Of a stretch of 64,000 nt of DNA, positions 8,311 to 18,390 are shown piece after piece. Each line of letters opens with the position of its first letter. The stretch's first letter is position 1. Where the stretch lies: assembly GCA_031263725.1 (NCBI GenBank), contig JAISFF010000053.1, forward strand, positions 62,001 to 126,000, in the 5' to 3' direction. The notes beneath the pieces are model-generated. The model worked only from the letters and a program-made list of their open reading frames with translations, had not been told where the DNA came from and ran no database searches. The DNA is from Lysobacteraceae bacterium. Its GTDB lineage: Bacteria > Pseudomonadota > Gammaproteobacteria > Xanthomonadales > Xanthomonadaceae. Made by a program: the position numbers and the translations under genes.

Positions 8311-9099
8311 TCAGGCCACCCTCTGCGTCGTGGCATCGAATGCGATCGGACCGTCCGGCTCGCCGTTGAGGAACTGCCTGATCAGGGGATCGTCGCTGTC
8401 GCGCAATTGTTCCGGCGTGCCCGAGAACACCATGCCCCCGTTGGCCAGCACCACCGCATGATCGGTGATCGGCAGGGTTTCGTGGACATGATGGCTGACG
8501 ATGACGCTGGTCAGTCCCAAGCTGTGGTTGAGGCGTTCGATCAGGCTCATGATCACGCCGCTGGCGATCGGGTCCAGCCCGGTCAGCGGTTCGTCGTACA
8601 GCATCAACGGCGGGTCCAGCGCCAGCGCGCGCGCCAGCGCGACGCGGCGGGCCATGCCGCCGGACAATTCGCGCGGAAACAGCTCGGCCGCTTCCAGCAG
8701 GCCCACCGCATGCAGCTTCAGCTTGGCTAGCTGCCGCATCACCGCATCGGGCAGTTGCGTGTTGGCGCGCATCGGCAGCATGACGTTTTCGGCTACCGTG
8801 AGGTCGGTCAGCAGGCCATTGCCCTGCAACAGCACGCCCAGGCTCTTGCGCATCTCCAGCAACGCATGGCGATCCTGCGGAATGGCCTTGCCGAACAGGC
8901 GCACGCTGCCCGCCGCGGGGATCAGCTCTCCCGTCAACGCCGAAAGCAGCGTGGATTTGCCGCAGCCGGAAGGTCCGAGGATGGTGGTGATGCTGCCGCG
9001 CGGCACCGGCAGCGTCATGTCGCGCAGGATCGTGCGGCGGCCGCGATCGAGGCGGACATCGGAAAGCTGCACAGCGATGTCGGAAGTGGTTGGCGTCAT
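8311..9099 (-). CDS. mlaF: MlaF ATPase of phospholipid ABC transporter
   Basis: A 262-residue ABC ATPase that powers the Mla system. It has Walker A GPSGCGKST, a Q-loop region LGVLLQGNG, signature LSGGMARR and Walker B LMLYDEP, followed by the H-loop segment VIVSHHVHE. It is the first gene of the mlaFEDCBA operon. A TTG start six codons upstream is possible, but the ATG at 9099 fits family N-termini better. Confidence 0.93.
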   Translation of the reverse strand: MTPTTSDIAVQLSDVRLDRGRRTILRDMTLPVPRGSITTILGPSGCGKSTLLSALTGELIPAAGSVRLFGKAIPQDRHALLEMRKSLGVLLQGNGLLTDLTVAENVMLPMRANTQLPDAVMRQLAKLKLHAVGLLEAAELFPRELSGGMARRVALARALALDPPLMLYDEPLTGLDPIASGVIMSLIERLNHSLGLTSVIVSHHVHETLPITDHAVVLANGGMVFSGTPEQLRDSDDPLIRQFLNGEPDGPIAFDATTQRVA

Positions 9100-9361
9100 C
9101 AACGACTCAAGCGGCAAGGAAACCGGACTACCGGACCGGGAAAGGAAACGGATAATATTAAACTTATGCGTACAGCATTATCACACTATGATCTCCGGCC
9201 AATAGGCTCCGGATTGAAGTGAAAACTCCTGATCCGGTCCCGCCGGACGGGCTAAGGGACGCCATGATAAATAAGACGGGCCGGTTTTTGCCGGTTCGGC
9301 GGCATCCGGTTCAGCTCAGCGTTTCAAAAGCCGCGATCCAAAACCGGCACAATAGCCACGC

Positions 9362-12300
9362 ATGACCGGACTGCCCGTTCCCCGTTTCAACCTCGTTTCC
9401 GGCAACCGTCTGGACGATCTGGCAGCGGCGCTGGCGGAACGTTTGTCGCGACCGGTCGCCGTGGACGACCTGCGGCCGGAGACCATACTGATCCCGCAGC
9501 CCACCCTGCGCCGCTGGCTGCAGGTGGAACTGGCGCGGCGCCTGGGCGTGGCGGCCAACCTGGAATTCCTGACGCCTTCGGAATTCGTCTGGCGGTTGCT
9601 GCGGGCCGAGCAGCCGGGGCTGCCGGCGGAATCTCCCTGGGATCAGGACCGCCTGCGCTGGCGCATTCACGCGCAACTGAACGAGGCGCCGCCGCCAGCG
9701 GTGGCCGAGCATCTGCAGCGCAGCGGCGGCGGTACGGCGCTGGCGCGCTGGCGGCTGGCCGAGTCCCTGGCCTCGGCCTTCGACAAGTACCAGGCTTATC
9801 GCCGCTCCTGGCTCGAAGCATGGGAGCGCGGCGAGGGTCCCGACGATTGGCAGGCCATCCTGTGGCGGCGCTTGCGCGGCGATGCATCGCCGCCGCGTTC
9901 GCAATTGATCGACGACTGGCTGCATCGCCATCATGCCGGCGACGCGCCGCCGCCGGGATTGCCGCCACGATTGAGCGCGTTCGGCACCATCAATGTCTCG
10001 CCGGATGTGTTGCGGCTGCTGGCGGTGGCCGCGCAATACCGCGAGCTGACCTTCTACCGGCCAACGCCTTGCGCGGAGTACTGGGGCGACATCGAACCGA
10101 AGCGGCGCACTCTGGCGCTGGCCGGACTGGATATGCGCCAGCGTCTGGCGGAAACCCAGGCCGACAATCCGCTGCTCAAGGCATGGGGCGAGGCGGGCCG
10201 CGATTTCGTCGCGCAACTGTTCTCCTACGAACTGGTGCGGCCGGCACAGGAAGAAGAACTGTTCGAACAACCGCCGAGGGACAGTCTGCTGCATGCGATC
10301 CAGGGCGATGTCCTGAACCGGGTGGCGCCGACGCCGTTGGACGGGCCGCGCGAGGATGACGGATCGATCCAGGTTCATGCCTGCCATTCGCGCCTGCGCG
10401 AGGTCGAAGTGCTGCACGACCGCCTGTTGGCGATGTTCGCGCACGATCCGGCGCTGCAGCCGCACGAGGTCGCCGTGCTGGCGCCGAACATCGGCGATTA
10501 CCTGCCACTGGTGCGCGCCGTGTTCGGCGGCGTTCCGGCCACCGATCCGCGCCATATCCCCTTCACGCTGTCCGATCGCCCACAGGCGCAGAGCCATCCC
10601 CTGGTGGGCCTGTTCCTGTCGTTGCTGGACCTGCCGCAGTCGCGGCGCACCGTATCGGAAGTGCTGGATCTGCTGGCCATTCCCGCCGTGATGCGGGCGG
10701 TGGACTTGGACGATGCCGACCTGGAATGGCTGCAGGAACGACTCGGCGGCGCCGGCGTGCGCTGGGGCGACGACGAGACGATGCGCGAGCGGCTGGGCTT
10801 CGGGCGCTGGCGCGAATACAGCTTCGCCTTCGGCCTGGATCGCCTGCTGATGGGCTACGCCACCGGGGAAGGGGAAGGCCTGATCGGCGGAATCGCACCC
10901 TTCGCCGAACTCGAAGGCAGCGACAGCGAACGCCTGGATCGCTTGCTGCGGGTGTTGCGGCGATTGCAGCATCTGAGCATCTGGCAACGCGCATCGCACA
11001 CCGCGCCGGAATGGCGGTCGATGCTGGCGCAGCAGTTCCTGGCGCTGCTGCCGGAGGCGGCCACGGATGCAGCCGAGCAGCAGGCACGCCGGATGGTGCT
11101 GGAAACGTTGGAACAGTTCGCCTTGCAGGCGGAAGGGACCGGAGCACTGCCTGTGGATGTGATGGCGGCAGCGCTGCGCGACATGCTGCAGGCGCCGTCG
11201 CCACACCAGCCGTTTCTCGGCGGCGGCGTCACTTTCGCCGGCATGGTGCCTTTGCGCACCGTTCCGTTCCGCGTCATCTGCCTGCTGGGCATGGACGCGG
11301 ATGCTTTCCCGCGCCGCGAGGCCGGCGGCGATATCAACCGCCTGATCGAGGAGTTGCATGGCGGTCGCAAGTGGCTGGGCGACCGCTCGGTGCGCGAGGA
11401 TGACCGGTTCCTGTTCCTGCAATTGCTGACCGCGGCGCGCGACGTGTTCTACATCAGCTACGGCGGTCGCGATACGCGCGACGATCGATGGCTGGAACCA
11501 TCGACATTGGTTGCGGAACTGCTGGATGCCGCGCTGGCCTGCCGGCCTGCCGGGAACAATGATCATCCGGATGCGTATCGGCGGCTGGTGCTGGAACACC
11601 CGTTGCAACCTTTTTCCGCGCAGGCTTTCGGCGCCGGCGACCAGCGCCGTTTTTCCTATCGTCACGAATGGTGGCAACCGCAACGGGACTTCGCCTTGAT
11701 ACCGCCGCCGTGCTTCGTCGGCGCGGCGGCACTGTCGGTCGACGACATGGACGCCGGCACGGACGAACCATCGTTGACGTTGAACCAATTGCAGATGTTT
11801 TTCCGCAATCCGCCGCGGGCATTCCTGCGCGATACGCTGGGTCTGCTGCTGCCTTCCTCCGGCGACCGGGAGCGCGATGACGAGCCCATGGGCGACAACG
11901 CCCTGGCGCAGTACCAGCTGAAGCAATATCTGTTCGAACACGACGAAACCGACGAAACCCTGCGCGCGCGCGGCGAACTGGCTCCGGGCCGCGATGGCGG
12001 GCAGCTGGCGCGGCGGACGCGGCAAAGCGCCACGGCATTGCGCGCACGCGCTGGACTCTGGCTGCGGGAAGAGGCGGGAATCCCGCCCGGGCTGGTGACA
12101 TATGCGGAAAGATCGCTGCGAATCGATTCGCATCGCCTGCCACGCTGTCCCGAGCTGCCGGCGCGGGCGCATTCCGGCGGACCCTATGTGCGGGAAGGAT
12201 CGGTGGTGTTCGCCAATCCGCGCGCCGTGTTGCTGGCGAGCAGCGCCAAGGGCAAGCACCGGCTGCCGGCGCTCATCGAACACTTGCTGCTGGCCGCGCA

Positions 12301-12727
12301 GATCGGGACCGACGCGACGACGGCGCTGTTTTTCACCGAAAAGAAACAGGGTGCGGAGGTGATCGAATCGGTGCCGTTGCCGGCGCTGGATGCCGATGCC
12401 GCCCGCGTCTGGCTGGATGACCTGGTGACGCTGTATCGCCAGGGACTGGCGCGGCCACTGCCATTCGCGCCGGATGCGGCATGGAAATATGCCGGGATCG
12501 TCGCCGCCGGCGGCAGCGAGGAGGCTGGCTGGAAAGCCGCCGTCGGCGTATTCGACGATTACCAGGGGTTCGGCGACAGTCGCGATCCATGGTTCCGGCA
12601 GGCGTTTCTTCCGTATGGATTGCTGGCCGACTTCGATGCGCCTTCGGGCGCGGAATTCCGTGAATTGGCATTGCGGGTGTTCCTCGGCCCGGCGTCCGTT
12701 CGCAGCGACGGCGGCGGTCCGCGATGA
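9362..12727 (+). CDS. recC: exonuclease V subunit RecC
   Basis: A 1121-residue RecC subunit, almost the length of the E. coli protein (1122). RecBCD processes double-strand ends, degrades DNA and loads RecA at Chi; RecC holds the complex together and scans for Chi. The N-terminus (FNLVSGNRLDDLAAALAE) and the segments IHACHS-like VHACHSRLREVEVLHDRLL (about residue 345) and ICLLGMDADAFPR (about residue 640) are family hallmarks. It overlaps recB by ATGA, indicating translational coupling. It is divergent from mlaF; the 262-bp gap between them (9100-9361) has an AT-rich core near 9150-9180 but no clear hexamers. Confidence 0.95.
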   Translation: MTGLPVPRFNLVSGNRLDDLAAALAERLSRPVAVDDLRPETILIPQPTLRRWLQVELARRLGVAANLEFLTPSEFVWRLLRAEQPGLPAESPWDQDRLRWRIHAQLNEAPPPAVAEHLQRSGGGTALARWRLAESLASAFDKYQAYRRSWLEAWERGEGPDDWQAILWRRLRGDASPPRSQLIDDWLHRHHAGDAPPPGLPPRLSAFGTINVSPDVLRLLAVAAQYRELTFYRPTPCAEYWGDIEPKRRTLALAGLDMRQRLAETQADNPLLKAWGEAGRDFVAQLFSYELVRPAQEEELFEQPPRDSLLHAIQGDVLNRVAPTPLDGPREDDGSIQVHACHSRLREVEVLHDRLLAMFAHDPALQPHEVAVLAPNIGDYLPLVRAVFGGVPATDPRHIPFTLSDRPQAQSHPLVGLFLSLLDLPQSRRTVSEVLDLLAIPAVMRAVDLDDADLEWLQERLGGAGVRWGDDETMRERLGFGRWREYSFAFGLDRLLMGYATGEGEGLIGGIAPFAELEGSDSERLDRLLRVLRRLQHLSIWQRASHTAPEWRSMLAQQFLALLPEAATDAAEQQARRMVLETLEQFALQAEGTGALPVDVMAAALRDMLQAPSPHQPFLGGGVTFAGMVPLRTVPFRVICLLGMDADAFPRREAGGDINRLIEELHGGRKWLGDRSVREDDRFLFLQLLTAARDVFYISYGGRDTRDDRWLEPSTLVAELLDAALACRPAGNNDHPDAYRRLVLEHPLQPFSAQAFGAGDQRRFSYRHEWWQPQRDFALIPPPCFVGAAALSVDDMDAGTDEPSLTLNQLQMFFRNPPRAFLRDTLGLLLPSSGDRERDDEPMGDNALAQYQLKQYLFEHDETDETLRARGELAPGRDGGQLARRTRQSATALRARAGLWLREEAGIPPGLVTYAERSLRIDSHRLPRCPELPARAHSGGPYVREGSVVFANPRAVLLASSAKGKHRLPALIEHLLLAAQIGTDATTALFFTEKKQGAEVIESVPLPALDADAARVWLDDLVTLYRQGLARPLPFAPDAAWKYAGIVAAGGSEEAGWKAAVGVFDDYQGFGDSRDPWFRQAFLPYGLLADFDAPSGAEFRELALRVFLGPASVRSDGGGPR

Positions 12728-15700
12728 ATCGGGTCCAATCCGATCTGGCGCTGTCGCTGCCGTTGCATGGCGTGCATCTGATCGAAGCCAGCGCCGGCAC
12801 TGGCAAGACCTTCACCTTGACCGCGTGGATGCTGCGTCTGTTGCTGGAGGCGGGCGCGCCATTGCCGAACCTGTTGGCGGTCACGTTTACCCGCGCCGCG
12901 ACGGCGGAGCTGCGCGAGCGCATCCGCGAACGTCTGCGCATCGCCGAGGCCGAGCTGGCCGGACGCGCCTACGCGGGCGACGAAGCCGTGCAGACAGCGG
13001 CCATCATCGGCCAAGCGCGCGCGCGCGGCATTCCGGATGAAACATTGCGAACCCGGTTGCAGACGGCATTGCTGCAGATCGATCAAGCTTCGGTCTTCAC
13101 CATTCATGGATTCTGCCAGCGCGCGTTGAGCGAATACGGTTTCCTGGCCGGTGGCCTGAATTCCGATCCGCTGTTCGATCACGCCGATGATCTGCAGCAG
13201 CAGGTGGCGAGCGATCTGTGGCGCAGCGCCAGCCACGGCGAGGCCGGAGATTTCGAATCGATGTACGCGTTGTGGGAAACGCCGCAGAAGCTGGCGCAGG
13301 ACCTGCCCCGACTGTGCGATCCCTCGCGGCGGTTGCTGCCGGAGGCGGGCGGATCGGAACTGGCCGGCTGGCTGCACCGGCTGCGCGAAAAGGCCGCGTC
13401 GGCATTCGGGGAAAAACTGCGGGAGAACCGCCGCCGCACGCCGGACCAGTTGATCGAGCAGACATGGCGGGCCAGCGCGCAGCCGCGCTTCGCCGCCGCC
13501 TTGCAACGACATTGGCCGTGGCTGCTGATCGACGAGTTCCAGGATACCGACCCGCATCAGTGGGATATTTTCCGACGCATCCATCAGGCAAAGCCCGATG
13601 AAAATACGGGATTGTTCCTGATCGGCGATCCGAAGCAGGCGATCTACCGCTTCCGTGGCGGCGATCTGCCGACCTATCTGCGCGCGCGCGACTATGCGCG
13701 GCAACAGGGCGGCGAGGATTCGCTGGCGATCAATTACCGTTCGCGTCCATCGGTGTTGGCTGCGATCGAAACCCTGTTCACCGGCAGCCCGGCGCCGTTC
13801 GGGGATCCGGCCATCGATTTCGTCCCGGTACAGCCCGCGCCTTCCGCGACCGACGATGCATTGAAAGTGGAAGGAAGGGCTCCGCCCGGTCTGACGATCC
13901 ACTACCTGCCGGCGCACCGGGACGGCAAGGCTAGGCGCGCCAAATCCGACGACGAGGCTACAGCGGTGGCGATCACCGTTGCCGAAATCCGTCGCCTGCT
14001 CGAGCACGGGACTCTGCACGAGGGCGGGGCCCAGCGGCGGGTCGGGCCGCAGGATATCACCGTGCTGGTACGCAAGAACGCGCAGGTCGCGATGATCCGC
14101 GAAGCGTTGACACGGGCGGGCATTCCCGCGGCGGGTCCCGGCAGCGACAGCGTCTTCGCCTCGGACGCCGCTTCCGATCTGCGGCGATTGCTGCGCGCCA
14201 TCGCCATGCCGGCGGACCCGCAGCGCCAGCGCGCCGCACTGGCGACGCGATTGCTTGGCCTGGATGCGGAGCAGATCGCGGCCACGAACCAGTATCCGGT
14301 ACGGCAGAGGCAATGGCAGGTCCGATTCGAAACCGCCGCATCGCAATGGCAGCGCCGCGGGCCCTTGCCGGCGCTGATGCCATTTCTCACCGGCGTTTCC
14401 AGGCAACGACTGGCCGAGCAGGGCGGCGCGCGTCTGCTGACCGATGCGCTGCACCTGATCGAACTGTTGCAGGCCGAGGCACCGATGCAGCACGGTTTGC
14501 ATGGCCTGTTGCAGTGGTTCGAACAACATTGCGAGACGCCATCGCCGCGCGACGAGCACCACCTGCGGCTGGATGCGGATGCGCGCGCGGTGCAGGTGCT
14601 GACCGTGCACAAGAGCAAGGGACTGGAATATCCGATCGTGTTGCTGCCGTTCACCGCATTCGGTTCACACGCCGCTCCCCGCGGCGGCCTGCAGCTCGTA
14701 CAAGTGCGCGATGCGGCGGACCGCCCCGCGTATTACGCCTACCGCAGCAACGGCAGCGGCAAGCAGCGCGAATGGATACTGTGCGATCCGGCGCATGAGG
14801 ACTGGCTGGCGCAACAACGCAACGACGAACGCAATGAGGAACTGCGGCTGTTGTATGTGGGACTGACGCGCGCGCGTCACGCGCTGCATCTGGTCTGGGG
14901 CCGCACCAGCGATTCCAACGACACCGCGCTGCAATGGCTGTTGCATGGCGAGCAATGCGCGGGCAGCAAAAAGAATGAGCTGAAACCGGAAGACTTGCGC
15001 ATGCGCGCGCAACAGCTGGCGGACGCATCGGCGGGCACGATCGCGCTGCGTGATATTCCCGAACCGTTGCCGCCGCAGACGCCGTGGGTGATGCCGGCGG
15101 CGGACGCGCCGGTTCCTGCGCCCAGACAGGCCGAGCGCTGGCTGCGCAATCGATCCGGCCAGTACAGTTTTTCGGGATTGCGCACGCGGCACATCGAAAC
15201 CCTGCCGGTGCGGGGCGCGGATGACGAACCCGCGGCCAGCCCGCTTGACGCGGATACCGTGGACGAACCGGATCGGGCTCCGGTCACGTTGCTGGCGGGA
15301 CCGGATTTCGGCAACGCGGTGCACGACGCGCTGGAAGCCGCCGATTTTGCTGCTTGGGACGGGGTCGTCGGAATTCCGCCGCGGGAACGGCCGGGTCTCC
15401 GCCAGGCATTGCAACGTCGCGGACTGCCGCAGGGCGAGAGGGCGCAGCAGCAAATCGGAGATCTGGTCGTGCGCGCCCTGAATGCGCCCCTGCCCGGCAT
15501 CGGCACGCTGGCGCGGTTGCCGTCGATGCAACGGGTTTCGGAAATGGAGTTCCATTTCCGTCTCGGCGATGTGCCATTGCCGGCCCTGTTCGATCTGCTG
15601 GCGGCGCACGGCCATCCGCGCCAGCATGGCGAACCGCGCGAGGGCGTGATCGAAGGCTATATGCACGGCTATGTCGATCTGCTGTATCGCGATGGCGATG

Positions 15701-16017
15701 GCAGGCACCATGTGGTCGATTACAAGACCAATCGATTGCCCGGCTACGGCAGCGAGGAACTGGCGCAGGCGGTGCGCGGCAACGATTACGATCTGCAGTA
15801 CCTGATCTATCTGGTCGCGGTACAGCGCTGGCTGCGACAGCGCTTCGGCGACGCCTACGATGCGGAGAAACATCTGGGCGGCGCGGTATATCTGTTCCTG
15901 CGCGGATTGCCCGTGGCCGGCGTTGCCGATACACCGGTGCCGGGCATTTTCTTCGACCGTCCGGCCCAGGGCCTGATCGATGCGCTGGATCGCCTGTTCG
16001 ATGGAGGCGACGAATGA
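12724..16017 (+). CDS. recB: exonuclease V subunit RecB (helicase-nuclease)
   Basis: A 1097-residue 3'-5' helicase and nuclease subunit of RecBCD. The N-terminal UvrD-like helicase has Walker A ASAGTGKT at about residues 22-29, motif II LLIDEFQDTD, motif IV-like INYRSRP and motif V/VI segments VLTVHKSKGLEYPIV and LLYVGLTRARHAL. The C-terminal RecB nuclease domain keeps GYVDLLYR and D999-Y-K1001 (DYKTN), the metal-binding catalytic motif. It is somewhat shorter than E. coli RecB (1180). It overlaps recC and recD by ATGA at both ends. Confidence 0.95.
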   Translation: MNRVQSDLALSLPLHGVHLIEASAGTGKTFTLTAWMLRLLLEAGAPLPNLLAVTFTRAATAELRERIRERLRIAEAELAGRAYAGDEAVQTAAIIGQARARGIPDETLRTRLQTALLQIDQASVFTIHGFCQRALSEYGFLAGGLNSDPLFDHADDLQQQVASDLWRSASHGEAGDFESMYALWETPQKLAQDLPRLCDPSRRLLPEAGGSELAGWLHRLREKAASAFGEKLRENRRRTPDQLIEQTWRASAQPRFAAALQRHWPWLLIDEFQDTDPHQWDIFRRIHQAKPDENTGLFLIGDPKQAIYRFRGGDLPTYLRARDYARQQGGEDSLAINYRSRPSVLAAIETLFTGSPAPFGDPAIDFVPVQPAPSATDDALKVEGRAPPGLTIHYLPAHRDGKARRAKSDDEATAVAITVAEIRRLLEHGTLHEGGAQRRVGPQDITVLVRKNAQVAMIREALTRAGIPAAGPGSDSVFASDAASDLRRLLRAIAMPADPQRQRAALATRLLGLDAEQIAATNQYPVRQRQWQVRFETAASQWQRRGPLPALMPFLTGVSRQRLAEQGGARLLTDALHLIELLQAEAPMQHGLHGLLQWFEQHCETPSPRDEHHLRLDADARAVQVLTVHKSKGLEYPIVLLPFTAFGSHAAPRGGLQLVQVRDAADRPAYYAYRSNGSGKQREWILCDPAHEDWLAQQRNDERNEELRLLYVGLTRARHALHLVWGRTSDSNDTALQWLLHGEQCAGSKKNELKPEDLRMRAQQLADASAGTIALRDIPEPLPPQTPWVMPAADAPVPAPRQAERWLRNRSGQYSFSGLRTRHIETLPVRGADDEPAASPLDADTVDEPDRAPVTLLAGPDFGNAVHDALEAADFAAWDGVVGIPPRERPGLRQALQRRGLPQGERAQQQIGDLVVRALNAPLPGIGTLARLPSMQRVSEMEFHFRLGDVPLPALFDLLAAHGHPRQHGEPREGVIEGYMHGYVDLLYRDGDGRHHVVDYKTNRLPGYGSEELAQAVRGNDYDLQYLIYLVAVQRWLRQRFGDAYDAEKHLGGAVYLFLRGLPVAGVADTPVPGIFFDRPAQGLIDALDRLFDGGDE

Positions 16018-17852
16018 CGGCACTCGACGCGCTGCGCAAACTGCATCGGCAGCAGACGCTCAGAGAGGTGGACATCGCGTTCGCCGAATTGCTGCATCGA
16101 TCCGGCGGCAGCGATGCAACCATGCTGGCCGGAGCGTTGGCCATGCGGGCGGTGGCATTGGGGCATAGCGGCTTCGCGCTGGAACAGGCCGCGCTGCTGC
16201 TGGAAGAATTGGATGCCGATGCGATGCTGCCCGAAACGGATGCGTGGGCAGCCGCGCTGGGCGAGGACCCGTTGGTGGCGACGCCGGAGACGATGGCGGC
16301 GGGAAACGGCGACGGTCCGCCACGCCCGCTCAGGCCGCTGGCTCTGGTGGATGGGCGAGTCAGCCTGTATCGCTATGCGGACTACGAACGGACACTGGCA
16401 CGGCAATTGCTGCGGCGACATCGAAGCGCCATACCGCCGGAAGCCGACGGCGATCCGGCACTGCGGGCGCTGGCGATGCTGTTCGGCGCTTCGCCGCAGA
16501 ACGTATTGTCCGACCCGCAGGCGCGGGCGGTCCGTAACGCATGGCAGCGCCGGTTGACGCTGGTCACCGGAGGTCCCGGTACCGGCAAGACCACCATCGT
16601 GGCGCGGTTGCTGGCCCTGCTGCTGCGGTCGGGGATCGATCCGCAGCGTGTCGCATTGGCGGCGCCGACCGGCCGCGCCGCGGCCCGTCTCGGCGAGGCG
16701 ATCGTGCAGGCGGTACAACGCGACGTGGATGGCCAACGCCTCGACGCGGCATCGGCGGAGCGCATTCCGCACGAGACCCGGACCCTGCATCGCTTGCTGG
16801 GCTGGCGGCCGGGCCGGGTCGGGTTCCGCCACGACGCAATACATCGGTTGCCCTTCGATGTCGTCATCGTCGACGAAGCGTCGATGATCGATCTGCCATT
16901 GATGAGCAGATTGCTGGACGCGGTGGCGGATGATGCGCGCCTGATATTGCTCGGCGATCCGGACCAGTTGCCCGCGGTGGAAGCGGGGCATGTTTTCGGC
17001 GCGCTGAGCGATGCCGCGGCGGATGAGGAAGGCGATGCCGAGACCGGACCCGGGTCCCTGTCCGTCCCGCAGGCATCGAAGCCGCTGGCGGCCGCGCGCG
17101 TGCATCTGTCGCGCAGTTACCGGCAAAGCGAGGCGCCAGCGCTGACAACGCTGGCACGGTGCGTGCAGGCCGGCGATATCGATGCCGCAAAACGCTTGCT
17201 GATGGAAACGGACGACAGCCTGGCCTGGCATCGTGGCGGCATGGCCGAGCTGCAAGGCTGGATGCGGCGACAGTGGTTGCCCGCATTGCGCGAGATGGGC
17301 CATGCCGCCGATCCGGCGGCGGCACTGGCCCAGGCGCGGCAGGGAAGGATATTGACCGCATTGCGGCACGGGCCGTTCGGCGCGGAAACCTGGAACGCCT
17401 GGTTCGCGCATCAACTCGGCGGTGCGACACAGCGCTGGTTTCATGGCCAGTTGCTGATGGTGACGGCAAACAGCTACCGGCATGGCCTGTTCAATGGCGA
17501 TACCGGCATCGTCTGGCACGATGCGCAAGGCGAGCCCTGGGTCTGGTTCGAGAATCTGCAACACCCCTGGCATCCGAGCCAACTGCCGGCGCACGAATCG
17601 GCATTCGCCAGCACGGTGCACAAGGCGCAAGGCTCGGAGTTCGAGCGGGTCGCACTGCTGTTGCCCGACCGGGATAGCCGCGCGCTGGGCCGGGAACTGC
17701 TCTACACCGGGCTGACGCGTGCGCGGCGGCGGGTCGACCTGTGGGCTTCGGAGGAAATGCTGGGGCGGACCATCGCTCGCCGCCGCCGCCGCGACACCGG
17801 ATTGGCATCATGGCTGAAGCGGTCGGAAGCGGAAGACCGGCATTCCTGCTGA
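16014..17852 (+). CDS. recD: exonuclease V subunit RecD (5'-3' helicase)
   Basis: A 612-residue superfamily 1B helicase subunit of RecBCD. Walker A GGPGTGKTT is at about residues 186-194, motif II VIVDEASMIDLPL follows, then LILLGDPDQLPAVEAG and the C-terminal motifs ASTVHKAQGSEFERV and LLYTGLTRARR. The length matches E. coli RecD (608). The ATG overlaps the recB stop codon (ATGA), which fixes the start even though the frame is open much further upstream inside recB. Confidence 0.95.
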   Translation: MTALDALRKLHRQQTLREVDIAFAELLHRSGGSDATMLAGALAMRAVALGHSGFALEQAALLLEELDADAMLPETDAWAAALGEDPLVATPETMAAGNGDGPPRPLRPLALVDGRVSLYRYADYERTLARQLLRRHRSAIPPEADGDPALRALAMLFGASPQNVLSDPQARAVRNAWQRRLTLVTGGPGTGKTTIVARLLALLLRSGIDPQRVALAAPTGRAAARLGEAIVQAVQRDVDGQRLDAASAERIPHETRTLHRLLGWRPGRVGFRHDAIHRLPFDVVIVDEASMIDLPLMSRLLDAVADDARLILLGDPDQLPAVEAGHVFGALSDAAADEEGDAETGPGSLSVPQASKPLAAARVHLSRSYRQSEAPALTTLARCVQAGDIDAAKRLLMETDDSLAWHRGGMAELQGWMRRQWLPALREMGHAADPAAALAQARQGRILTALRHGPFGAETWNAWFAHQLGGATQRWFHGQLLMVTANSYRHGLFNGDTGIVWHDAQGEPWVWFENLQHPWHPSQLPAHESAFASTVHKAQGSEFERVALLLPDRDSRALGRELLYTGLTRARRRVDLWASEEMLGRTIARRRRRDTGLASWLKRSEAEDRHSC

Positions 17853-17916
17853 AGACGATTCCACCGTTGCGAATATCGGCAGGCGGATCGATCGGCATAT
17901 TGCGAAAGGGGACATC

Positions 17917-18105
17917 TTGTCCGGCAAATTGTTCAAGAAAAAGACAGCACAGCCGGTTTCCCTGACGGCGCAGCCCAATGCGCGTCCGCGACCGATGGAG
18001 CGCGGCGAATTGTTCAAGGACCCGTTGGCCGAAGCGATGGAAGACCTGGAACCGGGCACCACCCGCGGCGGCGGCAAAAGGAGCAACAGGACGAAGCGGT
18101 GGTGA
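17917..18105 (+). CDS. possible small basic protein
   Basis: A 62-residue open frame starting at TTG, preceded by AAAGGGG at good spacing. The product is Lys/Arg-rich (start SGKLFKKKTAQP) with an acidic middle (LFKDPLAEAMEDLEPG) and a basic tail (KRSNRTKRW). No family is recognised. It lies about 65 bp after recD. The remaining gap up to rmuC (18106-18390) shows nothing I can support. Confidence 0.4.
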   Translation: MSGKLFKKKTAQPVSLTAQPNARPRPMERGELFKDPLAEAMEDLEPGTTRGGGKRSNRTKRW

Positions 18106-18390
18106 CGCGGGAGCATCTGCTGGCGCGAGGCATGTCCGCCTCGACTCCTGTCCGGTGGACAATGCGAATGCCGGGGCCGACTGGCGCCGGCGCTCCCTCT
18201 TCCAAGGCCCGCTCATCGAACAGGAAAACCGGGGAATGTGGCGTATTCCCTGCTTGGGCGATCTGGACACCGGCGCGGGAGAATTCAGCGCCGATCCACG
18301 CTGCCGGACAAACGGCCGGGAACAGCGCAAGGCGGGAAATCCCGTTTCGCGGCGCTGCAATCGCAACGCCATCGGATGCCGCTTCCGGCA

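Noticed and set aside
9311..12283. A 990-codon open frame on the minus strand opposite recC
   Set aside because: It is the antisense shadow of a high-GC gene: composition is Gln/Arg/His-rich without domains, and recC on the plus strand has clear family motifs.
12559..17630. Long minus-strand open frames opposite recB and recD
   Set aside because: Same antisense artefact; the plus-strand genes carry intact helicase and nuclease motifs and ATGA junctions.
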